NCBI RefSeq assembly: GCF_917563885.1 | Contig: NZ_CAKJTG010000012.1 | Coordinates: forward strand, 50,491 to 114,490 | Direction: 5' to 3' | From: Pseudoneobacillus rhizosphaerae | GTDB taxonomy: Bacteria; Bacillota; Bacilli; Bacillales; Cytobacillaceae | DNA length: 64,000 nt | In this document: one piece after another, positions 8,948 to 16,347 of the stretch | Layout: the number at the start of each line of letters is the position of its first letter | Numbering within the stretch: position 1 is the stretch's first letter | Made by a program: the position numbers and the translations under genes | Notes under the pieces: generated by a model | Databases searched by the model: none | What the model was told of the DNA's origin: nothing | What the model saw: only the letters and a program-made list of their open reading frames with translations

Positions 8948-9214
8948 TTATGCTTCTAAGTAGTCAATAATACCAACTATTATGGCGTCGACGGCTGCAT
9001 CGGGCTTTTTTAATATGTCCCGAGCAGCGCCGCCTTCTTCTAAAATTAATACAATGTCACCAATTCCCGCTTGGGCTGCATCGACAGCCATAAACGAATC
9101 ACCGATTGATTTTCCATCGATATCAATGGGTTCTACTACCATAAACTTCAAGCCATTATGGCTCGGCGTTTTAATGGATGAGACAACATTTCCAATTACT
9201 CTAGCAACTTTCAT
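8948..9214 (-). CDS. BMC-P (EutN/CcmL/CsoS4-type) shell vertex protein 1
   Basis: 88 residues, all of it one BMC-P domain: MKVARVIGNVVSS at the N-terminus, the LKFMVVEPID strand, VDAAQAGIGDIVLILEEGGAAR and the terminal AIIVGIIDYLE are diagnostic. BMC-P proteins form pentamers that cap the vertices of the icosahedral shell. It is separated from the upstream BMC-H gene by 2 bp. One of three BMC-P genes in this operon. Confidence 0.92.
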   Translation of the reverse strand: MKVARVIGNVVSSIKTPSHNGLKFMVVEPIDIDGKSIGDSFMAVDAAQAGIGDIVLILEEGGAARDILKKPDAAVDAIIVGIIDYLEA

Positions 9215-9216
9215 TA

Positions 9217-9492
9217 TTAAGCAAGTTGAGGTAAGATTTTCTCGATATCTGAATGTGGTCTTGGGATTACGTGTACAGAAAGTAATTCTCCAACACGGCT
9301 AGCTGCATCCGCTCCAGCTTCTGTTGCAGCTTTAACTGCGCCAACATCTCCGCGAACCATTACACAGATTAAGCCTCCGCCAACATTTACTTTACCGATT
9401 AATGTTACGTTTGCTGCTTTTGTCATTGCGTCTGCTGCTTCAACTGCTCCAACTAAACCTTTTGTTTCGATCATTCCTAATGCGTTACTCAT
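9217..9492 (-). CDS. BMC-H hexameric shell protein 1
   Basis: 91 residues, a single BMC domain: [26 protein letters not shown], the pore-lining segment around VNVGGGL, then [20 protein letters not shown] and the [15 protein letters not shown] end. Such proteins form the hexagonal tiles of the shell facets, and the loop at VGGG should line the central pore. It lies 3 bp from the preceding BMC-P gene, indicating tight translational coupling. Confidence 0.95.
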   Translation of the reverse strand: MSNALGMIETKGLVGAVEAADAMTKAANVTLIGKVNVGGGLICVMVRGDVGAVKAATEAGADAASRVGELLSVHVIPRPHSDIEKILPQLA

Positions 9493-9495
9493 TTT

Positions 9496-9777
9496 TTATT
9501 CCTCCATTTTTCGTATATGATAGTGTTCAATAATTCCTAATATCCCTGCATCAGAGGCTGTTAGTTCTCTATCAATAGGGAGAGACGATTCCTTGCTTTT
9601 TGCCATATAAACCAAGTCTCCTTGGCCAGACTGACGAATGGTATCGATCGCGATAATCGGCTTTCCTTTTGGTTCCAAGTCATCCGTCAATGGTTGAACC
9701 ACAAGTAATTTCAGACCTATTAAGCTTTCATCCTTTTGGCTGCACACGACATTTCCAATGACTTTACCAATAAACAT
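9496..9777 (-). CDS. BMC-P shell vertex protein 2
   Basis: 93 residues, a BMC-P domain: MFIGKVIGNVVCSQKD, LKLLVVQPL, IDTIRQSGQGDLVYMAKSKESS and GILGIIEHYHI. It differs from the other two BMC-P proteins of the operon in the loop after the third strand (KESSLPIDRELTASDAG) and in an internal Cys at residue ~12. Expected to form pentameric vertices, perhaps with distinct pores or interaction faces. Confidence 0.92.
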   Translation of the reverse strand: MFIGKVIGNVVCSQKDESLIGLKLLVVQPLTDDLEPKGKPIIAIDTIRQSGQGDLVYMAKSKESSLPIDRELTASDAGILGIIEHYHIRKMEE

Positions 9778-9783
9778 CCTGAT

Positions 9784-10248
9784 TTACCTGCTTTCGCGCT
9801 TAATAAAACGACTCTCGATTTCCATAATTTTGGTTACACGCTTATCATGTCTGCCACCTTCAAAAACTGTTTCTAGCCAAGTTTTAGTCATTTGCAGAGC
9901 TAATCCTTGTCCTAGAAGTTGTCCTCCGATAGAAAGAACGTTGGCGTTATTGTGTAAACGGCTATTCATGACCGATGAGAGATCCCAACATACTGCAGCA
10001 CGTACACCTGGAATTTTATTTAATGTCATTCCACTTCCAATTCCAGCGCCATCGATCATGATGCCAACATAATCATCATGAGTGGCTACACATTCCCCAA
10101 CAAGGAAGGCAACATCTGGATAATCAACGGCTTCATGATTATGACAACCAAAATCAATAAATTGATAGCCTAAGCTTGTAAGCTGTTTCTTTACAGCTTC
10201 TTTTAATTCAAACCCACCGTGATCACTGCCGATTGCAACTTTCTTCAT
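9784..10248 (-). CDS. RpiB/LacAB-family sugar-phosphate isomerase-like protein
   Basis: 154 residues, full RpiB length: IGSDHGGFELKEAV at the N-terminus binds the phosphate, and RLHNNANVLSIGG is the conserved RxHN region. The position equivalent to the catalytic cysteine of E. coli RpiB (Cys66, in CGTGxG) is aspartate here (Asp66, in DGAGIGSG), so classical ribose-5-phosphate isomerase chemistry is doubtful or uses another base. RpiB-like proteins are a known component of sugar-phosphate (SPU) BMC loci. Unlike its enzyme neighbours it starts directly with the core fold and has no encapsulation-like extension. Substrate unassigned. Confidence 0.85.
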   Translation of the reverse strand: MKKVAIGSDHGGFELKEAVKKQLTSLGYQFIDFGCHNHEAVDYPDVAFLVGECVATHDDYVGIMIDGAGIGSGMTLNKIPGVRAAVCWDLSSVMNSRLHNNANVLSIGGQLLGQGLALQMTKTWLETVFEGGRHDKRVTKIMEIESRFIKRESR

Positions 10249-10261
10249 TGTTTCCCCCCCT

Positions 10262-11092
10262 TTAACAGAACGCTGAAATTATTTTTTTGAAATCGTCTGC
10301 CTTTAAGCTTGCTCCACCGACTAATAAACCGTCGATATCGTTCATCGCACTATAATCTTTTGCATTATCTGGTTTTGCAGAACCACCATATAAAATAGGT
10401 AATTGGTTAGCTAGTATTCCAAAATGCTTGATTAAGACAGATCGGATAAATTGATGTACTTCCTGCGCTTGTTCAGGTACTGCTGATTGTCCTGTTCCAA
10501 TAGCCCAAACAGGCTCATAAGCAATGATGACTTTCGATATATCATTCATATTTAGAAGTGCAGTTAAAACCTGCTTCTCTACAACAGAATTTGTTTTTCC
10601 CTGCTTGCGCTCTTCTTCCGTTTCCCCAACACAAAGGATTGGAATTAAGCCAGTCTCTAAGGATTGTCTCACTTTTTGATGAATAAACTCATTCGATTCA
10701 CCAATCGCTCTTCTTTCTGAATGGCCAATAATAACATAATGACAACCAACATCGAGAAGCTGATCCGCAGATACATCACCGGTGTAGGCACCAGATTTTT
10801 CGGCATGTACATTTTGTGCCCCTAATGTAAACGAACGATTTTGCTGCTTTTTCAGGGCGTCTAAAATATAAAGATACGGTGAAGGTGGGCATACTACTAC
10901 TTCTGCAGAAAAGGATTCGGTTCCAAAATCATCCACAAACTTGGAAATTGATGCTAAAGTCATATTCATTTTCCAATTTGCTACTACTACTGGTTTGATT
11001 CTTTCAAACGATACGGGACTTGTCTGAAGAGAATTGGTTACTACTTGTCTAACAATCTTTTCTATATAACTCTCAATATTTGATTGAGTCAT
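10262..11092 (-). CDS. tpiA: triosephosphate isomerase with encapsulation-like N-terminus
   Basis: 276 residues, ~25 more than housekeeping TpiA. All catalytic elements are present: ANWKMN (Lys), IIGHSERR (His), AYEPVWAIGTG (Glu), and the phosphate-binding ends YGGSAKPDN and GLLVGGASLK. It interconverts glyceraldehyde-3-phosphate and DHAP. The extra N-terminal ~30 residues (NIESYIEKIVRQVVTNSL, then a Ser/Pro linker) resemble the targeting helices of the other enzymes of the operon. This suggests the triose formed by DERA is isomerised inside the compartment. A separate glycolytic tpiA is expected elsewhere in the genome. Confidence 0.93.
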   Translation of the reverse strand: MTQSNIESYIEKIVRQVVTNSLQTSPVSFERIKPVVVANWKMNMTLASISKFVDDFGTESFSAEVVVCPPSPYLYILDALKKQQNRSFTLGAQNVHAEKSGAYTGDVSADQLLDVGCHYVIIGHSERRAIGESNEFIHQKVRQSLETGLIPILCVGETEEERKQGKTNSVVEKQVLTALLNMNDISKVIIAYEPVWAIGTGQSAVPEQAQEVHQFIRSVLIKHFGILANQLPILYGGSAKPDNAKDYSAMNDIDGLLVGGASLKADDFKKIISAFC

Positions 11093-11108
11093 GATTGATT
11101 ACACCTAC

Positions 11109-11501
11109 TTAAGCTTTCGGTAAAATGCCTTCCACTTCGCTATTCGGTCTAGGAATAACATGAACAGAAACTAATTGTCCTACACGACCAGCTGCTTCAG
11201 CTCCAGCTTCAGTAGCCGCTTTAACGGCTCCTACATCACCACGAACCATTACACTAACTAGTCCTGCTCCAATCATTTCTTTACCTACAAGTGTTACATT
11301 AGCCGCTTTTACCATTGCATCTGCCGCTTCAATTGCACCAACTAAACCTTTTGTTTCAATCATTCCTAATGCTTCTCTCATGTGTGTTCCTCCTTGTACA
11401 ATATTAGTTGTAGAAGCTGAAGCTTTTTGCCTCGGCTTTTTCACTACGTCCTTCCCAGATTTGGGTTGGCGTTTGTTCGAGTTATTCGCATTCTCAGACA
11501 T
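11109..11501 (-). CDS. BMC-H hexameric shell protein 2, with basic N-terminal extension or internal start
   Basis: 130 residues as the longest frame: a Lys/Arg/Asn/Ser-rich 40-residue N-terminus followed by a normal ~90-residue BMC domain ([20 protein letters not shown].., pore segment [18 protein letters not shown]). The internal ATG of the BMC domain (11379-11381) has its own strong AAGGAGG eight bases upstream. The outer ATG has only a weak GTGAGG site. The cell may therefore make a short form alone, or both forms. The two BMC-H proteins of the operon are about 80 percent identical by eye over the domain. Confidence 0.9.
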   Translation of the reverse strand: MSENANNSNKRQPKSGKDVVKKPRQKASASTTNIVQGGTHMREALGMIETKGLVGAIEAADAMVKAANVTLVGKEMIGAGLVSVMVRGDVGAVKAATEAGAEAAGRVGQLVSVHVIPRPNSEVEGILPKA

Positions 11502-11545
11502 CTACGTAACCTCACTTAATCTTGCAGTTTTCACAAATCTATTGA

Positions 11546-12970
11546 TTAGACGATTCTAAAACCATCGACAAGCACGCAACGTCTTTGGCGACTAAAGGAT
11601 CTAGCTGAGGTTAATCCTTCACCTGTTGGGCCAGCAATGGTCAAAGTTGTAAAGCCTTCAGCTCCAAAACCTAGCCCTGAATAGGAAGGGCCATTTTTAA
11701 CAAAAATCGTCGCTTGAATTTCACGAGCCATTTTTGTTAAATTCGTAATGTTTTGTGAGTGCATAATAGCCGTATGACGATTCCCTTTTTCTGCTTTTAC
11801 AGCCATTTCAATCGCAGTATCGACGTTGGCAACTTTGACGATTGGTAAAATCGGCATTAGCATTTCAGTCCAAATTAAAGGATGGTCAAAAGTTGTTTCC
11901 GCAATAACAAGTCGAACGGATGAATCTACCTTTTTTCCAATTGCAGCTAATAGAACTTCTGCATCTTTCCCAATGAAATCACGGTTCGGATAAAACTTTC
12001 CGTCCTTCTCAACTAAAATGACCTTTAATAATTTATCTAATTCAAAGCCTTTTAGTTCAATTGCACCGTTTTTAATCATTTCCTGTTTAAGGGTGTTAGC
12101 CACCTTATCGATGACAAAAACTTCTTTCTCAGCAGTACAAAGAACGTTGTTATCGAAGCTTGCGCCATTCACGATATCTTTACCAGCTTTAGCAAGATTC
12201 GCCGTTTCATCAACCACTACTGGTGGATTCCCAGGACCTGCTGCGATAACCTTTTTACCTGTTTTCATCGCCGCCTTCACGACGATTCCTCCACCTGTTA
12301 CAACTAGGACACGAATAGCAGGATGGTTCATTACTTGATTGCTAGTTTCTAAGTTAGGGGATGCCACTGCAGTTAACACGTTTTCAGGTCCGCCAGCTTG
12401 AACAATCGCCTTGTTTAACAGTTTTAACGTCTGTAGAGAAACTTTTTTCGCACTTGGATGTGGGTTGTACACTACCACATTACCTGCAGCAACTAATGAA
12501 ATACTATTATTAATTAATGTTGCCGCTGGGTTCGTAGACGGAGTAATCGATCCAACAATTCCAAATGGAGCATATTCAACTAAAGTCATACCATCGTCAC
12601 CTGTGTAGGTAGTGCTAACTAAATCTTCTACCCCAGGTGTTTTGTTAGCTGCTAACAGATTCTTAGAAATTTTATCTTCCACTCTTCCTAGACCTGTTTC
12701 CTCCACAGCCATTTTGGCTAATTCCTCTGCATGTTGGATACTAATATCGCGCATTGCCTGAATCATTTTTCTACGGCTTTCAAGTGATACACTTCGCATT
12801 TTCGATTCAGCCATTTTTGCTGCGTTTACTGCTTCCTCTACTGTCGTAAAAACACCATTCCCAAGGGCAATTTCAGATGCAGGATTGGAAATATTCGCGC
12901 TAGATTCACCAGTCATATTGGCAAGAACCTGTTCAACTAGCTTTTGAATATCCTTTTCACTAATTTGCAT
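11546..12970 (-). CDS. CoA-acylating aldehyde dehydrogenase (PduP/EutE type)
   Basis: 474 residues. The catalytic cysteine is Cys278 in NNVLCTAEK, and the nucleotide-binding segments (SITPSTNPAATLINN, VVVTGGGIVVKAAM, AAGPGNPPVVVDETAN) match the PduP/EutE branch of the ALDH superfamily, which converts acetaldehyde plus CoA and NAD+ to acetyl-CoA. The N-terminus (KDIQKLVEQVLANMTG plus Ser/Asn linker) is a typical encapsulation peptide, as in PduP. In this locus its substrate would be the acetaldehyde released by DERA. No CoA- or NAD-recycling alcohol dehydrogenase accompanies it in the operon. Confidence 0.93.
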   Translation of the reverse strand: MQISEKDIQKLVEQVLANMTGESSANISNPASEIALGNGVFTTVEEAVNAAKMAESKMRSVSLESRRKMIQAMRDISIQHAEELAKMAVEETGLGRVEDKISKNLLAANKTPGVEDLVSTTYTGDDGMTLVEYAPFGIVGSITPSTNPAATLINNSISLVAAGNVVVYNPHPSAKKVSLQTLKLLNKAIVQAGGPENVLTAVASPNLETSNQVMNHPAIRVLVVTGGGIVVKAAMKTGKKVIAAGPGNPPVVVDETANLAKAGKDIVNGASFDNNVLCTAEKEVFVIDKVANTLKQEMIKNGAIELKGFELDKLLKVILVEKDGKFYPNRDFIGKDAEVLLAAIGKKVDSSVRLVIAETTFDHPLIWTEMLMPILPIVKVANVDTAIEMAVKAEKGNRHTAIMHSQNITNLTKMAREIQATIFVKNGPSYSGLGFGAEGFTTLTIAGPTGEGLTSARSFSRQRRCVLVDGFRIV

Positions 12971-12988
12971 TCTCTAGGTCCCCCCTTT

Positions 12989-13282
12989 TCAACTTTTTTC
13001 AAATGTTAATTTACCTTCAATTTCCACTTGATCGATGATTCCAATAATCGCAGCATCTACAGGTGTTCCATTTGTCACAATGGTTTGCCTTGCAGAAGAG
13101 CCACTAACAACCATGACCACTTCGCCTTTACCAGAGCCAACTGTATCAATCGCGATAACGGGCTTGCCATCTGGCTGAATGGAGATTAAATCAAGCGGTT
13201 GAACAATTAATAGCTTTTTCCCTTGCAGCTTTTCAGCTTTCATCGTTGACACTACATTTCCGATTACTTTACCAATTATCAT
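12989..13282 (-). CDS. BMC-P shell vertex protein 3
   Basis: 97 residues, a BMC-P domain: MIIGKVIGNVVSTMKAEKLQGKKLLIVQPLDL, AIDTVGSGKGEVVMVVSGSSARQT and AAIIGIIDQVEIEG. It is the closest of the three to canonical EutN/PduN by its GKGEVVMVVxGSSAR signature. A C-terminal KLTFEKS tail is extra. It follows the preceding gene (flavoprotein-like) by 4 bp. Confidence 0.93.
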   Translation of the reverse strand: MIIGKVIGNVVSTMKAEKLQGKKLLIVQPLDLISIQPDGKPVIAIDTVGSGKGEVVMVVSGSSARQTIVTNGTPVDAAIIGIIDQVEIEGKLTFEKS

Positions 13283-13286
13283 GCGG

Positions 13287-14009
13287 TTACTCCTTTTGCA
13301 AAATTTTGACCCCTAATTCTCTTGCATAATCTTTACACATCGGAGTAATTAAACTATTTTTCGGTACTATTAATTGTGCCTCACCAAGATTTGCCGCTTC
13401 TTCAATATGCTTTGCTAAAACGACATGACGGTTTTCTGTAAAATTATCAAAATACGAATCTAGCCATTTATTAGCAGCAGCTAAGGTAACTACATGAACT
13501 TTATCTTCTCTCAGCGATCGTATGTACGATTGAATACGCTTGGCAACCGTGAAGGGTGTCGTTATTTTTTGAGTACCTTTTTGAATAAATTGATCTTTAG
13601 CTAATAAAATTTGTTTCCCATTTAACTGCATTTGAATGGTTATCCACATCGACAAGTTATCATCCAAAGTTAAAGAAAGTTTCGCTAACGTAGAATAACT
13701 TGCTGTTGCATAAAGCAATACATCCGCTTTTTGCATTTCCAGTTGAATTTTGTCCAAATGCACTTCGTCTAATGGAACTGTAGTTACATACTTCATATCA
13801 TCTGGAACATTTGTCCATTTTTCAGATAGTAAAATGGTAGTATTATAGTTACTAGCTAATATTTTGATATCATTCCAGACATCATTTATTTTCATAACTG
13901 GCTGGTCATCAAGAATTATTAATAATTGTTTCGTCCTAGATGATTTTTTATCTTTATTTAGATAATCCTTCACCATTTTTCTGACCAGCAATTCGATTTT
14001 ATCCTTCAC
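13287..14009 (-). CDS. BMC-associated flavoprotein-like (HFCD-type) protein
   Basis: About 240 residues. The start chosen is the GTG at 14009 (GGGGGG six bases upstream), which yields VKDKIELLVRKMVKDYL, another encapsulation-like amphipathic helix; an ATG at 14015 and a longer frame to 14045 are possible. The body has an alpha/beta pattern with LLIILDDQPV near residue 30, ADVLLYATASYSTLAKLSLTLDDNLS around residue ~100, and a C-terminal EAANLGEAQLIVPKNSLITP segment. These resemble flavoproteins of the phosphopantothenoylcysteine decarboxylase fold found in several BMC loci. The N-terminal part overlaps no neighbour with this start. Role is unknown; a redox function in cofactor recycling is only a guess. 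Confidence 0.6.
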   Translation of the reverse strand: MKDKIELLVRKMVKDYLNKDKKSSRTKQLLIILDDQPVMKINDVWNDIKILASNYNTTILLSEKWTNVPDDMKYVTTVPLDEVHLDKIQLEMQKADVLLYATASYSTLAKLSLTLDDNLSMWITIQMQLNGKQILLAKDQFIQKGTQKITTPFTVAKRIQSYIRSLREDKVHVVTLAAANKWLDSYFDNFTENRHVVLAKHIEEAANLGEAQLIVPKNSLITPMCKDYARELGVKILQKE

Positions 14010-14023
14010 TAGCATCCCCCCTT

Positions 14024-14662
14024 TTACGGAATAAGCACGCCCCATTGACCATTTTTTATTTGAGCAGCATTGGCTTCATCAACATCAATGTGCATTTCAA
14101 GCTTATATTTAGGTGAGACGCGAATTAGCACATTTTCAAAGATGACGCCTCTTTGCCCCGTTACTTTTACTTGTACACGTTGACCGTTCGTAACTTGAAA
14201 CCGAGTTGCGTCATCTGGATTCATATGAATATGTCTTGCTGCACATATGAGTCCTTGATCAACTTTTAGCTGGCCTCTAGGGCCTTGAATATTGACAGAA
14301 GGGGTTCCATCAATATCACCTGAATCTCGAATTGGAGGGGTAATTCCCAATGTATATCCATCAAATAAAGAAATTTCAATCTGAGTATCACCACGTGCAG
14401 GACCGAGAACTCGTACTTTTTCTAATTTGCCTTTTGGACCAATCAAAGTGACTGTTTCTTTACTAGCAAATTGACCTGGTTGAGATAAATCTTTCCATTT
14501 ATTTAACTGATAGTTTCGACCAAATAGTCTTTCAACATGCTCCTTCGAAAGGTGTATATGGCGATTGGAAACAGCAATAGGAACTTCTAATGTAGTTTGA
14601 TTGTTAGCTAAAGCTCTTATTGTTACTTCCCTAATTAACTGAACTAATTCTTTTTGATCCAC
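14024..14662 (-). CDS. pduL: PduL-type phosphate acyltransferase (phosphotransacylase)
   Basis: 212 residues with both PduL half-domains. The metal-binding histidine motifs are SNRHIHLSKEHVERLFG (~residue 32) and AARHIHMNPDDATRF (~residue 140). PduL converts acyl-CoA and phosphate to acyl-phosphate and recycles CoA inside BMCs. The N-terminus QKELVQLIREVTIRALAN is an encapsulation-type helix. It starts with GTG behind GGAGGGGG, 3 bp after the regulator gene. With the ALDH it gives acetaldehyde to acetyl-phosphate with CoA regenerated in the lumen. Confidence 0.92.
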   Translation of the reverse strand: MDQKELVQLIREVTIRALANNQTTLEVPIAVSNRHIHLSKEHVERLFGRNYQLNKWKDLSQPGQFASKETVTLIGPKGKLEKVRVLGPARGDTQIEISLFDGYTLGITPPIRDSGDIDGTPSVNIQGPRGQLKVDQGLICAARHIHMNPDDATRFQVTNGQRVQVKVTGQRGVIFENVLIRVSPKYKLEMHIDVDEANAAQIKNGQWGVLIP

Positions 14663-14665
14663 TAC

Positions 14666-15622
14666 TCATTCCCCCTCCATAACAGAATTGAGTAAAATTT
14701 GAGCAGTGTGTTGATCGGTAATAAGAACATTTGTAAACTGACCTTTTAATGCACCCATAATGGCATCCACTTTTTCCATTCCACCAGCAATCATAATACT
14801 ATAAGGTTTATGACTTAAATCTGACAGATTAATTCCAATCGTTCTTTCATCCAATTCTTTACTACAAATGTTCCCTTTACTATCGAAGATTCTTGAACAA
14901 ATGTCTCCTACAGCATTCTGAGCTTTCAATCCATCAAAATCTTCTGATGAAAAATAGCCAGCTTTAAATAGGGTGGATTCCTTCGTAAATTCTCCTACTG
15001 TGTACAAGGCTATATGGCATTGTTTACCAAGGTTCAAAACCCTTTTAATATGACGGTCAGAGAGGATTGCATTTGCCACAACGGGATGGTCGACTACCGC
15101 TGGTAAAGGTAGAAAATGTGGTGATGTATTAAATGCGGTACTTAAAAAATTTAGTATCTCAGCAGCATAAGTATTCGATTCGGAATAACTTACCCCACCA
15201 TTTAATTGAACGACCGAAACGTCTTTGACATTTTTAGGCTTAACATTCTCGGCCACTTCATATAAAGTAGTCCCCCAAGTTGTCCCGATGATATCCCCGT
15301 TTTGGACAATTTCTCCTAAATAGTTCGCAGCTGCTTTTCCAAGCTCCATTTTAATAACCTCTTCGTTATATTCTGGAACTGGGATGATGATACAATGTTT
15401 TAAGTTAAATGCCTCTTTTACTGAGTTAGCTAGTCTTTCTGTACCTTCTGATTGATCAAATATTTTGATTTGAACAATCCCTTGTTCCTTTGCTTGTTGT
15501 AGCATTCTTGAAACAGAAGGCCTAGAAATGCCTAACTTTTCAGCAATTTTTTGCTGACTAAAGTCAAATTGATAATATAACTTTGCCACTTCTATCAATT
15601 TACTTAGTTTTTCATCGCTCAA
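14666..15622 (-). CDS. SorC/DeoR-type transcriptional regulator of the BMC operon
   Basis: 318 residues: an N-terminal helix-turn-helix (FSQQKIAEKLGISRPSVSRMLQQAKEQG, residues ~20-47) and a SorC-type sugar-phosphate-binding domain. Segments such as GDIIGTTWGTTLYEVAENVKP, DRHIKRVLNLGKQ, AVGDICSRIFDSKGNICS and the C-terminal NVLITDQHTAQILL closely resemble B. subtilis DeoR, whose effector is deoxyribose-5-phosphate. It is the first gene of the operon and so is autoregulated. Start is TTG with AAGGAG eight bases upstream. The effector is inferred from family similarity and from DERA in the same operon. Confidence 0.88.
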   Translation of the reverse strand: MSDEKLSKLIEVAKLYYQFDFSQQKIAEKLGISRPSVSRMLQQAKEQGIVQIKIFDQSEGTERLANSVKEAFNLKHCIIIPVPEYNEEVIKMELGKAAANYLGEIVQNGDIIGTTWGTTLYEVAENVKPKNVKDVSVVQLNGGVSYSESNTYAAEILNFLSTAFNTSPHFLPLPAVVDHPVVANAILSDRHIKRVLNLGKQCHIALYTVGEFTKESTLFKAGYFSSEDFDGLKAQNAVGDICSRIFDSKGNICSKELDERTIGINLSDLSHKPYSIMIAGGMEKVDAIMGALKGQFTNVLITDQHTAQILLNSVMEGE

Positions 15623-15678
15623 TGGATTAACTCCTTACGATAATTTGTCAAACTTATTCTGAACGTTTGTGCATGTTT

Positions 15679-15708
15679 AGTATAATATGAATTCGCTTTC
15701 ATTTGCAA
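15679..15708 (-). promoter_or_regulatory. promoter of the BMC operon
   Basis: On the minus strand TTGCAA (15708-15703), an 18-bp spacer, TATACT (15684-15679), about 60 bp before the regulator start. ATGAA/TTCAT half-sites at 15687, 15698 and 15710 (steps of 11 and 12 bp) overlap it and could be part of a regulator operator. Confidence 0.55.
15688..15701. promoter_or_regulatory. candidate cre box (CcpA site)
   Basis: TGAATTCGCTTTCA matches the cre consensus TGWAANCGNTNWCA at all but one defined position. It sits between the -35 and -10 elements, a position expected to give catabolite repression. Confidence 0.55.
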
Positions 15709-15835
15709 TATGAATCAAATAGTTTTCGGTTCTTTTTTGAAAAAAGAAAAAACTTTCATAATTCCGTAATAAAGTTAACAAATGTCCACTGTGGATGAAG
15801 TTTCTTAAGATCACAGAGGAAAACAAAAAAAACAC

Positions 15836-15864
15836 AAAAAAACAGACTCTACAAGTAGAGTCTG
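15836..15864 (-). terminator. terminator of the cold shock gene
   Basis: CAGACTCTA (15843-15851) pairs with TAGAGTCTG (15856-15864), loop CAAG; the minus strand continues into seven T. Confidence 0.85.
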
Positions 15865-15885
15865 CCTATATTTTGATTATTAAAA

Positions 15886-16086
15886 TTAAGCTTTACGAAC
15901 GTTAGTAGCTTGTGGTCCACGTTGACCTTGTTCTACTTCAAAAGTTACTGCTTGACCTTCGTCTAAAGATTTGAAACCTTCGCTTTGGATAGCTGAGAAA
16001 TGAACGAATACATCGTCTCCAGCTTCGCGTTCGATAAATCCAAAACCTTTTTCTGCGTTAAACCATTTTACTTTACCTTGTTCCAT
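15886..16086 (-). CDS. cold shock protein, CspA/CspB family
   Basis: 66 residues, a single OB-fold cold shock domain with both RNA-binding motifs: KGFGFIE (RNP1, residues ~13-19) and VFVHFSAI (RNP2, residues ~26-33). Such proteins bind single-stranded RNA and act as chaperones of transcripts. A GAGGAGG site precedes the ATG by eight bases. About 100 bp of AT-rich leader upstream could be the 5' UTR typical of csp genes. Its own terminator follows. Confidence 0.95.
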   Translation of the reverse strand: MEQGKVKWFNAEKGFGFIEREAGDDVFVHFSAIQSEGFKSLDEGQAVTFEVEQGQRGPQATNVRKA

Positions 16087-16347
16087 TTGTGTTTCCTCCT
16101 CGTGTGCTTAGCACACATTGTGTTACTATCCTTGCGATCTTTAAGACGAAAGTTTTAACCACTATCAATCCTTAACGAACAAACAAAAATAATTCTTTAT
16201 TAATATAACACGTATTCCTGTGAATTACAAGTGTAATGAAAATTAAATGCTACGTCATGAAATAATAATGAGGAAATTATTTTTTAAACGCCCTTTCCTT
16301 TCAAAAGAAGTTGAATAATATATACAAGATTAGAGGTGAGAATAATA

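Noticed and set aside
8208..9302. Several plus-strand frames opposite the BMC operon
   Set aside because: They are shadows of well-identified shell and aldolase genes, without ribosome binding sites.
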